Of a stretch of DNA of 64,000 nucleotides, positions 36,543 through 44,639 are shown piece by piece. Under the pieces are notes generated by a model. It ran no database searches. It was not told the DNA's origin and saw only the letters and a list, made by a program, of their open reading frames with translations. A program made the position numbers and the translations under genes. This DNA is from Jejuia sp043557195 (lineage in GTDB: Bacteria; Bacteroidota; Bacteroidia; Flavobacteriales; Flavobacteriaceae), in NCBI GenBank assembly GCA_043557195.1, contig CP121314.1:186001-250000 (forward strand), written 5' to 3'. Within the stretch, counting starts at the first letter, position 1; each line of letters begins with the position of its first letter.

Positions 36543-37081
36543 TGCGTATAATTTCTGGAAAATATAAGAGCAGAAAGATAGTAGCTCCAAAAACCTTACC
36601 TGTGCGTCCAACTACAGATATGGCGAAAGAATCACTCTTCAATATCTTAAATAACCATTTCTATTTTGATGAGATTTCGGTTATAGATTTATTTGCTGGT
36701 ACTGGGAATATAAGTTACGAATTCGCTTCAAGAGGCACAGAAAAAATCACCTGTGTGGATCAAAATTTTGGTTGCATAAAGTTTATCAACCAAACAGCTG
36801 AAACGTTTGAAATGCCAATAGACACCATAAAAAGCGATGTTTTCAGTTTCTTAGAAAAGGCGTCTATACAATCAGACATCATATTCGCAGATCCGCCTTA
36901 TGATTTTACAGATGAGCAATTTGCAAAAATACCACAACTTGTTTTTCAAAATAATATGTTATTAGATGAAGGCATGCTGATTGTAGAGCACTCTAAACAT
37001 ACCTATTTATCGGGTACTCCTAATTTTTCGCATCAAAAAAACTACGGAGGAAGTGCCTTTAGTTTTTTTAAGAACGTATAA
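36542..37081 (+). CDS. rsmD: 16S rRNA (guanine966-N2)-methyltransferase RsmD
   Basis: A 179-residue SAM-dependent methyltransferase. MRIISGKYKSRKIVAP is the classic RsmD N-terminus, RPTTDMAKESLFNIL follows, the SAM site is DLFAGTGNISYEFASRG (about 50-66), and the catalytic motif is DPPY (about 116-119, in place of NPPY). It modifies G966 of 16S rRNA in the small-subunit head. Start overlaps the DUF3822 stop by 1 bp. A weak AT-rich hairpin (ATTAAC/GTTAAT) begins right after the stop. Confidence 0.95.
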   Translation: MRIISGKYKSRKIVAPKTLPVRPTTDMAKESLFNILNNHFYFDEISVIDLFAGTGNISYEFASRGTEKITCVDQNFGCIKFINQTAETFEMPIDTIKSDVFSFLEKASIQSDIIFADPPYDFTDEQFAKIPQLVFQNNMLLDEGMLIVEHSKHTYLSGTPNFSHQKNYGGSAFSFFKNV

Positions 37082-37241
37082 ATTAACATTTGTTAATTTT
37101 TAATACTTCTTTTTTAGCTAAATTGTACATCTCCTTAAGAGTCCCGTACTCTACACACACTTCTCTCGCAATTCAAAAAAAAATTTTTTTGACAACATGC
37201 TTATGGTTTAAGTTGAATACTAACCTTTAAAACCATAAAAA

Positions 37242-37763
37242 ATGAAAAAACTCTCTTGGCTTGGACTAGCACTACTATTATGTGTTGCTTGTCAAAACAC
37301 TCCTCAACGCTATTTTGCTGAATCTGCCGAAACCAAAACTTTACTGTCTGGAATAAAGGCTTATGAATCTGGAGATTGGGATACCTGGAAATCTCACTTC
37401 GCAGATACTGCCAAAATTTATGTAAACTCTACTAAACCCGTTAATGTAACTGAAAGAGCAAAGTCTTTAACCCAAATGGCTTCAGCTATGGCATCGTATG
37501 GTTTTAACCATGATAAGGAATATATAGAAATGGTACTTGATAAGGATGATGAAACTTGGGTATATTACTGGGCAACACACAAAGGTACTCTTGCTGCCAA
37601 TAATAAAGAACTATCCATTCCAGTACATTTAGCCGTTCAATTTGCTAATGGCAAAATAGTAGAGGAGCATGTTTATTTTGATGGTACAGAAATGAATGCT
37701 GAATTCACTGCAATTGCTAAAGCTAGTGCTGAAAAAGAAACTGAAACTTCCGTTGAAGACTAA
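37242..37763 (+). CDS. SnoaL/NTF2-like lipoprotein
   Basis: A 173-residue lipoprotein (LLLCVAC, Cys17). The mature part looks like a nuclear-transport-factor-2/SnoaL-like cone fold: an N-terminal helix with LLSGIKAYESGDWDTWKSHF, aromatic strands VYYWATHKGTLAAN and a final strand IVEEHVYFDGTEM. Members of this fold bind small hydrophobic ligands or act as isomerases; nothing points to a particular ligand here. The gene is 26 bp before a small exported protein gene, so they probably form a unit. Confidence 0.75.
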   Translation: MKKLSWLGLALLLCVACQNTPQRYFAESAETKTLLSGIKAYESGDWDTWKSHFADTAKIYVNSTKPVNVTERAKSLTQMASAMASYGFNHDKEYIEMVLDKDDETWVYYWATHKGTLAANNKELSIPVHLAVQFANGKIVEEHVYFDGTEMNAEFTAIAKASAEKETETSVED

Positions 37764-37789
37764 AATTAACAAACCAATATCTTATTATT

Positions 37790-38539
37790 ATGAAAACTAT
37801 TAAATCAATTTTGTTACTACTAATCCTTTGTGCTTTTAGCGTTCAACTTTCGGCTCAAAAAATGTATTTAGTACACGAAGACAGAGTAAAACCATCAAAA
37901 ATGATGGATTATGAAAAAACAGCGAAAGCGTTTCATGAAGCGTGTCTTGAGCACCAGCCTGATGGAAGCTGGTTAGCCGTATCCATGGATGACTTTAGAT
38001 ATCTTTATGTAACACCTATGGAGAACTTTGCCGAATTAGATGAAAATCCAATGGCAGATATGGCAAAAGCCATGGGAGATGAATTTGGAAAATTGTTTGA
38101 AGGGTTTAATGGATGTTATGATTCGCACGGCGATTATATTATAAGATTAGATGAAAGTTTAACCTATATGCCCGATGGTATATCACAAACCCAAGAAGGA
38201 CTAAACTACCGAAATTTCTATTTTATTCATTTCACGCCAGATAATGAGAAGGCTTTGAGAGAAGGCATGAAAGCGGTTAAAGAGATGTTCGCCTCAAAAG
38301 GGTCGAAAAATTATTATCGCATTTATAGAAGTGGATTTGGGGTAATGGATAGTTATTACATGGTTGCCATGTCTAGTGAAGATGAAGTTGATGCTGCAAA
38401 CAAAAACAAAACAAATAAAGAACTTTTAGGTCCAGAACGTTATGAAACGTTTCAAAAAGTTTTCGGAAATGCCATTGAAATGTATGAAGTAACAGGTAAT
38501 ATAAGAACAGACTTATCTTATAAGAAAAAAGAAGAATAA
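37790..38539 (+). CDS. Exported protein with two ferredoxin-like repeats
   Basis: A 249-residue protein with a signal peptide (1-22, QLSAQ end). Two similar halves begin MYLVHEDRVKPSKMMDYEKT (about 24-43) and NFYFIHFTPDNEKALREGMK (about 142-161), each followed by a short aromatic strand region, which fits a pair of dimeric alpha/beta-barrel (ABM or NIPSNAP-like) units. No catalytic motif is evident and I do not know its function. It is cotranscribed with the upstream NTF2-like lipoprotein and ends at a hairpin terminator shared with rnpB. Confidence 0.65.
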   Translation: MKTIKSILLLLILCAFSVQLSAQKMYLVHEDRVKPSKMMDYEKTAKAFHEACLEHQPDGSWLAVSMDDFRYLYVTPMENFAELDENPMADMAKAMGDEFGKLFEGFNGCYDSHGDYIIRLDESLTYMPDGISQTQEGLNYRNFYFIHFTPDNEKALREGMKAVKEMFASKGSKNYYRIYRSGFGVMDSYYMVAMSSEDEVDAANKNKTNKELLGPERYETFQKVFGNAIEMYEVTGNIRTDLSYKKKEE

Positions 38540-38574
38540 TTATTTTCCATTAGTCACCAACCAATTTTAACATT

Positions 38575-38605
38575 AAACCCTTCTTGAATAACTCAGGAAG
38601 GGTTT
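38575..38605. terminator. Bidirectional hairpin terminator between the 37790 gene and rnpB
   Basis: Perfect 9-bp stem AAACCCTTC / GAAGGGTTT with a 13-nt loop, placed 35 bp after the CDS stop and 9 bp beyond the rnpB 3' end. U tracts on both sides are short. Confidence 0.75.
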
Positions 38606-38613
38606 ATTATGTT

Positions 38614-38940
38614 TAAGCAAATCTATAAGCCGAATTCTGTACCTTTACTGTTTAAAAAAGAATTCTTAAAAGAAAAAGTCCTTATCATTTATCTCGGTGC
38701 TTTGTTACCAAAGCACTCTAGCTGCCTACCCTCCAGCAATCAAACGTGCCGCTTTCAAACGCTGGTATACATGGCATTGCACCACACAGAGTTTACCTGA
38801 TTTCACTACGGCATTACCCGTACATTCTTTCTGTTGCACTTTTCCTAACCTTTCGGCTGGTGGCTGTTAACCACTATGTTGCACTACGGTGTTCGGACTT
38901 TCCTTTACGCCAAAGACGTAACGATAAGGCGATTTACTCA
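38614..38940 (-). ncRNA. rnpB: RNase P RNA, bacterial class A
   Basis: The minus strand reads as M1-type RNase P RNA, the catalytic RNA that cuts the 5' leader from tRNA precursors. Conserved elements are present in order: P4 and J-region GGAAAGTCCGAACACC (38904-38889), GGTAAACTCTGTGTGG, the GATAAATGAT block (homologous to E. coli UAGAUGAAUGA), and the 3' P4/CR-V strand ACAGAATTCGGCTTAT (38640-38625). The ends pair as P1: AGTAAATC at the 5' end with GATTTGCT at the 3' end, which sets the limits at about 38940 and 38614. Length near 327 nt is normal for Bacteroidota. Two plus-strand open frames across it (38609-38800 and 38746-39177) are artefacts. Confidence 0.95.
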
Positions 38941-38944
38941 CAGG

Positions 38945-38976
38945 CAAAAATACAACTACTAAAATGTAAAACACAA
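38945..38976 (-). promoter_or_regulatory. rnpB promoter
   Basis: On the minus strand: TTG at 38976-38974, a 21-bp spacer, and TATTTTTG at 38952-38945. Both match the Bacteroidota consensus and the -7 box ends about 5 nt before the predicted 5' end of rnpB. Confidence 0.8.
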
Positions 38977-38994
38977 ATAATAGAAATAATTTGG

Positions 38995-39077
38995 GCGTTA
39001 CTCTCTCGGGTCAGGCTTTCACTACTCAATCTCTCCTATCGTCGGGGATTTCAAACACGCCGTTCAATCCTTAACGC
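38995..39077 (+). repeat. Intergenic element with GCGTTA/TAACGC ends, copy 3
   Basis: An 83-bp element directly upstream of the rnpB promoter. It starts GGGCGTTAC, contains GGGTCAGGCTTTCACTACTC and ends CAATCCTTAACGC, in the same orientation as copy 2 and opposite to copy 1. It is more diverged in the middle than copy 2. Confidence 0.75.
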
Positions 39078-39155
39078 GGGTCTGTTTGCTGGAGTAAGTG
39101 CTAATATTAAAAGTCATTTACATATACAAAGACATTTCTCAAGCTGTTCAATAAA

Positions 39156-40889
39156 TTATTTTGTGTTTCCTTTGTAAGCTTTCAATCGAGTTAAACCACT
39201 TATCCAACCAGCAGGATGATGAATACCACCTTCATCACCAAATACAATTGGTAAATCAGTTTCCTTTGACGGTTTTTCTAGCCTAAACTGTCCGTCTGCT
39301 TCAAAACCATTAGTAATGGTACCAACCATGGCATCCCAATCCTCTTTGTAGTGATTTCCAACACCAACAATCATACTTGCTGAAAAATCAGAGTTATTTT
39401 CATGAAATCCAGAGTGCAAGCCAGCTATCCATTGCAAATTTCCTATAGCAATATCAATAAATTGCTTATCGCTGTACAAACGATAAAACTCCATAGCTAA
39501 ACCAGCCGCATAGCCAAATATTTTATTATGTCCATGATACCATCCACTCCAGTTTAACAAACCTTCACCTTTATAATAACCTGCAGGTAAAATTTTAAAT
39601 GGGTTTTGATTCGTTGCAGGTAGGAAATAATAATAGGCAAAGTTGCGAACTGTATCGTGCCATCTTTTAGCGTTTTCATTATCTGGCCAAAGCTTATTCA
39701 TTTCAATAAAAGGAATCAAATAATGTGGAAAATGTCCGCCCTGATTATAAGCCTTATAATTAGCATTCCATGCGCCACAATGAATGTTTGCTTTTTCTGT
39801 AAAATCATGCGAATCATACGTATAAAAATGCCCAAATAAGCCTTCTTCTGCTTTTTCTTTAGGCACTTGTCTAGCCATAATTCTATTTGCATAGTCAATA
39901 GCACGTTCTTTATAGGATGCTTCACCCGTTTTATACAACTCAATAGATGCCCAAAGCATCATCATTAAATCTCTTGTCATAAACTCTTTAGGAGGTTTGC
40001 GCATACCGTATGGCGCACCATGAGTAATAGCAAAATAATCTGTGTTGTCCCAATGCAAAACGGGGCCAAAAGTGTTTATCCAATTATATGCTTTAATAGA
40101 TCGTTCTTTATAATTTTTTGCTAGGGATGAATTTCTATGTTCTATTAATCGAGAAATACGTGCTAAAATCATTGCCGTTTTAGCTACATTACCAGTAACT
40201 ACTTTAAAGTTTTCCCGCATTTCATGAATTACGGCTCCTTCTTGAAAACCTAATTCCTTCGCTTTATCTTGACAAAGCGCAACATAGTTAGCACCAATCT
40301 CTAGTTGTTTATAGGTTTCTTCTAGTTGAGATGCGGTCAGTTCGTCTGCAGTTAATTCAATTAAATCACATAAAGCATTAAGCATAATAATATGGCTGCT
40401 TACTTCCTGCAGTGGGCTGCCACAATCTTTCCAGCCTCCTTCTGGTTTATAGCTTAAACTATCACGAATGTGCAAATGCTGTAACGCTGTTGGATACCAA
40501 GTCTTATTCCACAGTAAATTATTTGATATTTTAATAGGCAAATCCTTTTTACTCCTGAAGAATATTCTTTTTCCTTTACTTATTTTTAAGTAAAACTCAC
40601 CAGATTTATCGTAATCCGAAAAATCAACCTTCCACCAAAATTTATCCCATTTTTTACCTTGGGCAATTATTTTTCCTGAAAACACTTTTCTATCACTAGT
40701 TATCCTGTTCAAAGTAAATGAAGCATTGTTATTTAAAAAGGTAGAATCTTTGTGCTGAATCATAGCAACCTTAGGTAAACCTAAATCATATCCTACTTGC
40801 GAATAGGTTAAAAGACGATAATCATAATCATCTTGAGCAAAAACGGTGATAGATATTAAAAGAAAAATTGAAGTGATTTTTTTATACAT
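39156..40889 (-). CDS. Glycoside hydrolase family 9-like protein, altered catalytic motif
   Basis: A 577-residue exported protein: signal peptide (1-19, TVFAQ end), an Ig-like cellulase N-terminal domain (about 25-125) and an (alpha/alpha)6 GH9-type domain (about 128-570). GH9 endoglucanases use the two aspartates of a DAGD motif as catalytic base pair. Here the equivalent site reads GGWKDCGS at 151-158, so the second Asp is replaced by Ser. C-terminal landmarks such as NGFEADGQF and HHPAGWISGL are present. The start was moved to ATG 40889 because it begins a clean signal peptide; the open frame extends 23 codons further upstream. It may act on a different glycan or be a binding protein. No T9SS domain is seen. 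Confidence 0.8.
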   Translation of the reverse strand: MYKKITSIFLLISITVFAQDDYDYRLLTYSQVGYDLGLPKVAMIQHKDSTFLNNNASFTLNRITSDRKVFSGKIIAQGKKWDKFWWKVDFSDYDKSGEFYLKISKGKRIFFRSKKDLPIKISNNLLWNKTWYPTALQHLHIRDSLSYKPEGGWKDCGSPLQEVSSHIIMLNALCDLIELTADELTASQLEETYKQLEIGANYVALCQDKAKELGFQEGAVIHEMRENFKVVTGNVAKTAMILARISRLIEHRNSSLAKNYKERSIKAYNWINTFGPVLHWDNTDYFAITHGAPYGMRKPPKEFMTRDLMMMLWASIELYKTGEASYKERAIDYANRIMARQVPKEKAEEGLFGHFYTYDSHDFTEKANIHCGAWNANYKAYNQGGHFPHYLIPFIEMNKLWPDNENAKRWHDTVRNFAYYYFLPATNQNPFKILPAGYYKGEGLLNWSGWYHGHNKIFGYAAGLAMEFYRLYSDKQFIDIAIGNLQWIAGLHSGFHENNSDFSASMIVGVGNHYKEDWDAMVGTITNGFEADGQFRLEKPSKETDLPIVFGDEGGIHHPAGWISGLTRLKAYKGNTK

Positions 40890-41076
40890 AAATATTGAAA
40901 TAAAATATTTTCTAAGAGTTTTAATCAAAATTTTAAAAATACTAACTGGGTAGGTCATCTCAAATTACATTATAAATCATTAAACTATCAAGAAATCTAG
41001 CTTGATTTTAACTTGATTTGTTAATAACTCCTATGAAATTTTGAATACTGAATTCTGAATTCTGAATGTATATAAT

Positions 41077-41084
41077 TAAATTTG
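41077..41084 (+). promoter_or_regulatory. Bacteroidota -7 promoter element for dnaX
   Basis: TAAATTTG, a perfect TAnnTTTG, ends 17 bp before the dnaX ATG. A direct repeat of GAATTCT lies just upstream (41050-41063). No clear TTG is present at the usual spacing. Confidence 0.55.
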
Positions 41085-41101
41085 TTTTCTAAGTCTATTC
41101 A

Positions 41102-42859
41102 ATGGAACACTTTGTAGTATCAGCCCGCAAGTACCGCCCACAAACCTTTAAGGATGTTGTAGGGCAACAGGCTATTACTAATACATTGCTAAACGCCATT
41201 GAAAATAACCATTTAGCACAGGCATTACTGTTTACTGGTCCGCGTGGTGTAGGTAAAACCACTTGTGCCCGTATTTTGGCCAAAATGATAAACAGTGACG
41301 GTACCGAAACTGAGGATGAAGATTTCGCTTTTAACATTTTTGAGCTAGATGCGGCTTCCAACAATTCGGTAGATGATATTAGAAACCTCACCGACCAAGT
41401 GCGTATTCCTCCACAGGTTGGTAAATACAAAGTATATATCATTGATGAGGTGCACATGCTCTCACAAGCCGCTTTTAATGCGTTTTTAAAAACTTTAGAA
41501 GAACCGCCAAAGCATTGCATTTTTATTTTGGCGACTACCGAAAAACACAAAATAATCCCGACTATCTTATCGCGTTGTCAAATTTTTGATTTTAAACGCA
41601 TTACTGTAAAAGATGCCAAGGAATATCTAAAATATATTGCAGAAGAACAAAGTATAACTGCCGAAGATGACGCACTTCATATCATTGCCCAAAAGGCTGA
41701 TGGTGCGATGCGTGACGCACTTTCTATTTTTGACCGTGTAGTAAGTTTTTCAGGCAAAAACCTAACAAGACAAGCTGTTACTGAAAATTTAAACGTGCTT
41801 GACTACGAAACCTATTTTACGAGTACAGATTTAATTCTTGAAAACAAAATTCCTGAATTATTAATTCAATTCAATAATACGCTATCAAAAGGTTTTGATG
41901 GGCATCATTATATAGCAGGTTTAGCATCTCATTTTAGAGATTTACTGGTAAGTAAAACCGAAAGTACTATTGCACTCCTAGAAGTTGGAGACCAAATAAA
42001 GCAAAAGTATTTGGAGCAATCAAAAAAAGCGTCTCAAGAGTTTCTGTTTAAAGGTATTGAGTTAGCCAACGAGTGCGACCTAAAGTATAAAACCAGCAAA
42101 AACCAACGTTTATTGGTTGAATTATGCCTTATGCAGCTTGCCTCTATCACTTATGATGGAGAAAAAAAAAACAATAAACGCTTCATAATTCCTGCATCTT
42201 ACTTTCAGAAAAAAGGTATTACTCCTATTCCTGTCAATAAACCTGTAAAAACAGAGACAAACGTTCCTGCACCTCTTAAACAGGAAGCCACTATTGAAAA
42301 AGCAGCTGTTTCTGGAAAAGCAGCTGTTTCTGGAAAAGCTGAAGTTATTGAAAAATTTCAAGTAAAAGAGCCTCCTAAAATTGAATTAAAGCAAGATACA
42401 AAACGCACTTCAGGACTATCTTTAAAAAGTATTAGAGCAAAAAAAGAACATCAAATCAAACAAATGGAGGTTGTTATTGATGAAAAAGATTTACCTACAG
42501 AAGATTTTACTGAAAAAGAACTCCTTGAGTGCTGGAAAACTTTCACTGCGAAAACACAGAAAGAAGGCAAGCATAATTTGGCATCCATTCTAGCCATAGA
42601 CACGCCTAAAGTTAAAGGCACTACTGTACATTTAGAATTTCCAAATGAAACGAACAAGGTGGAATTAGAGCGTCAGCAGTATGATTTAATGGGGTATTTA
42701 AGAAAATCTCTTAATAATTTTGATATAAACCTCTCTATAACTGTTAACGAGCAAGTAAGTAAAAAATATGCCTATACCACTCGTGAAAAATTTGAGAAAT
42801 TAAAAGAGAAAAACGCTGCTATTGAAGCGTTGCGAAAAACATTTGATTTAGATATTTAG
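41102..42859 (+). CDS. dnaX: DNA polymerase III subunit gamma/tau
   Basis: A 585-residue clamp-loader ATPase. Features: SARKYRPQTFKDVVGQ (about 6-21), Walker A GPRGVGKTT (about 46-54), Walker B IIDEVHML, sensor-1 LATTEKHKIIPTILSRCQIF (about 139-158), then domain III (about 215-360) and a lysine-rich tau-like tail (about 370-585). The cysteine zinc module that follows Walker A in E. coli (CxxC after a Cys) is absent; the region INSDGTETEDEDFAFNIF has no Cys. A short tandem KAAVSG repeat (KAAVSGKAAVSGKAE) lies at about 401-415. The downstream lipoprotein gene starts 2 bp after the stop. Confidence 0.96.
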   Translation: MEHFVVSARKYRPQTFKDVVGQQAITNTLLNAIENNHLAQALLFTGPRGVGKTTCARILAKMINSDGTETEDEDFAFNIFELDAASNNSVDDIRNLTDQVRIPPQVGKYKVYIIDEVHMLSQAAFNAFLKTLEEPPKHCIFILATTEKHKIIPTILSRCQIFDFKRITVKDAKEYLKYIAEEQSITAEDDALHIIAQKADGAMRDALSIFDRVVSFSGKNLTRQAVTENLNVLDYETYFTSTDLILENKIPELLIQFNNTLSKGFDGHHYIAGLASHFRDLLVSKTESTIALLEVGDQIKQKYLEQSKKASQEFLFKGIELANECDLKYKTSKNQRLLVELCLMQLASITYDGEKKNNKRFIIPASYFQKKGITPIPVNKPVKTETNVPAPLKQEATIEKAAVSGKAAVSGKAEVIEKFQVKEPPKIELKQDTKRTSGLSLKSIRAKKEHQIKQMEVVIDEKDLPTEDFTEKELLECWKTFTAKTQKEGKHNLASILAIDTPKVKGTTVHLEFPNETNKVELERQQYDLMGYLRKSLNNFDINLSITVNEQVSKKYAYTTREKFEKLKEKNAAIEALRKTFDLDI

Positions 42860-42861
42860 CC

Positions 42862-43419
42862 ATGAGATATATTGTGTTTATAGTATTCATTGGTTTTATT
42901 GCTTTTTCTAGTTGTGATGGTAGAGAAAGAAAACACAAAACAAATATTGAAGTTCTTAAAGAACAAAAACTTTTGGATTCTTTTTCAGAAAATATTAATT
43001 ATCATCCAATTGAATATTCTGAAACCCAGACAGACACAGTTTTGAATAATGGGTATGTAATAAAAACCAGAACTTATACTGATATGGAGCATTCAGTTCT
43101 TCAACAAAAGAATGAAGACTCCATTATATATAAACACTATTTTAGAAAGTTAATTTCAGAAGTTCAAATTACAAAAGATTCAAAAGAAATTTTTAACAAT
43201 AAAATAGATGAAGACTTTTTGAGTCAATTTGATATTATTAAAAATTTAGATTTAAAATTATCTATAATTTCTGCAGGATTAAATCAATCATCTGCATTAA
43301 AAAAAGACAGTATTATTATTACTTGCATGGTTTACATGCCCAAAGTAAATAAACTAAATTTATTCGATTTACTTATCGATAAGTCGGGCAAATACATATT
43401 AAAAAAAACTTCAACTTAA
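42862..43419 (+). CDS. Lipoprotein of unknown function
   Basis: A 185-residue protein with a lipoprotein signal (IAFSSC, Cys19). The mature part is charged and lysine-rich with alternating hydrophobic segments (LSIISAGLNQSSALKKDSI) and no motif I recognise. It starts 2 bp after dnaX and is followed 14 bp later by miaE, so it is in the same transcript as both, which may be accidental packing. Confidence 0.7.
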   Translation: MRYIVFIVFIGFIAFSSCDGRERKHKTNIEVLKEQKLLDSFSENINYHPIEYSETQTDTVLNNGYVIKTRTYTDMEHSVLQQKNEDSIIYKHYFRKLISEVQITKDSKEIFNNKIDEDFLSQFDIIKNLDLKLSIISAGLNQSSALKKDSIIITCMVYMPKVNKLNLFDLLIDKSGKYILKKTST

Positions 43420-43433
43420 TTTTTTGATTAAAG

Positions 43434-44015
43434 ATGCTAGGACTTAAATTACCAACAGACCCACGTTGGGTAAACATTGTAGAAAAAAACATTGAAGAAA
43501 TATTAACCGATCATGCGTTTTGCGAGCAAAAAGCAACTAGTACCGCTATTTCTCTAATTGTAAGCTTCCCAGAGTATACCGATTTGGTTCAGGAAATGAC
43601 AGCTTTGGTTAAAGAAGAGATTAGCCATTTTAAAATGGTGCATGATAAAATTATTGAGCGGGGTTGGACTTTAGGCAGAGACCGAAAAGATGAATATGTT
43701 ATTCAGCTTATGAAATTTTTCCCAAAAGGAGGTAGCAGAACAACACAACTAGTTCATAGATTATTGTATGCAGCACTTATTGAAGCCAGAAGTTGCGAGC
43801 GTTTTAGATTATTATCAGAAGAATTGGAAGATGAAGAACTCCGTGTGTTCTACCGAAATTTAATGGTAAGTGAAGCCAACCACTACACAATGTTCTTAGG
43901 CTTTGCTAGACAATATGGCAATAAAAAAGAAGTTGATACCAAATGGCAGCAACTTCTTGATTATGAAGCTAAAATTATGTCTAATCTAGGAACTTCAGAA
44001 GCTATACACGGTTAA
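43434..44015 (+). CDS. miaE: tRNA 2-methylthio-N6-isopentenyladenosine(37) hydroxylase
   Basis: A 193-residue non-haem diiron enzyme of the MiaE family, which hydroxylates the isopentenyl side chain of ms2i6A at tRNA position 37. The ferritin-like four-helix bundle shows the expected Glu/His iron ligands: HAFCEQKA (about 25-32), KEEISHFKMVH (about 62-72), EARSCERFRLL (about 118-128) and SEANHYTMF (about 145-153). Length is typical. Its stop overlaps the convergent barrel gene stop by 4 bp, sharing the TTAA bases. Confidence 0.92.
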   Translation: MLGLKLPTDPRWVNIVEKNIEEILTDHAFCEQKATSTAISLIVSFPEYTDLVQEMTALVKEEISHFKMVHDKIIERGWTLGRDRKDEYVIQLMKFFPKGGSRTTQLVHRLLYAALIEARSCERFRLLSEELEDEELRVFYRNLMVSEANHYTMFLGFARQYGNKKEVDTKWQQLLDYEAKIMSNLGTSEAIHG

Positions 44016-44539
44016 AATTGATAACCAATACCTATTTGTATGTTGGTATTAATAGCTTCAGCACCTGCGTTATCATCAAAAATATTTGATAAACCGTAGC
44101 TATAACGTAAATCAACAAAAATCATTTGATTAAATTTATATTCTAAACCTCCAATAGCCGAATAATGGAAATTATTCATGCCATCATTGGTTTTGTGAGA
44201 TTTTAAAGCTACTTGAGGTCCAGCCCCTAATCGCCATTTTTGATTTAATTTAAACTTAAAAAACACAGGCATCTGGATTAAATCAAGGTGTAAGACTTCT
44301 GCATTCGCACCCTCCGGAGAGAATTGAAGTTCTGGCACTACAGATACAGCATTTGATAATCTGAAATCACCATAAAAACCAATGTAAAAACTGTTTCGAT
44401 GTTGATTATCCATTGTGGGCGCATCTTTAAAATCTAAATTAGAGATGGTGTAACCTGCGCGAACACCATAAGTTCCGGATTGAGAAAATCCTTGAAACGA
44501 TAGGCTAATTAAAATAGCTAATAATGCTAATCTTTTCAT
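44012..44539 (-). CDS. Outer-membrane beta-barrel protein, PorT-like
   Basis: A 175-residue barrel protein (outer_membrane_beta-barrel/PorT-like family). I chose ATG at 44539 because it begins a clean signal peptide (MKRLALLAILISLSFQGFSQ) while the open frame upstream adds 15 unlike residues. Strands with GVRAGYTISNLDF, FYIGFYGDFRLSNAVSVVPE and a terminal IQIGIGYQF indicate an outer-membrane barrel ending in Phe. Some relatives act in T9SS or gliding assembly, but most have no known role and nothing here decides it. Confidence 0.82.
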   Translation of the reverse strand: MKRLALLAILISLSFQGFSQSGTYGVRAGYTISNLDFKDAPTMDNQHRNSFYIGFYGDFRLSNAVSVVPELQFSPEGANAEVLHLDLIQMPVFFKFKLNQKWRLGAGPQVALKSHKTNDGMNNFHYSAIGGLEYKFNQMIFVDLRYSYGLSNIFDDNAGAEAINTNIQIGIGYQF

Positions 44540-44639
44540 TTTTAATAGTTTTGGGTTTATATTTTTATATAAATATACGCCCACGAATATATATTATAAA
44601 TTTAAAACACAGCAGAAATTGTAGTTGAATTGCAGAATT

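Noticed and set aside
38609..39177. Two plus-strand open frames of 63 and 143 codons
   Set aside because: They lie on the opposite strand of rnpB and run into the intergenic element; no protein features.
41095..41550. Minus-strand 151-codon open frame over dnaX
   Set aside because: Antisense to the most conserved part of dnaX; no independent support.
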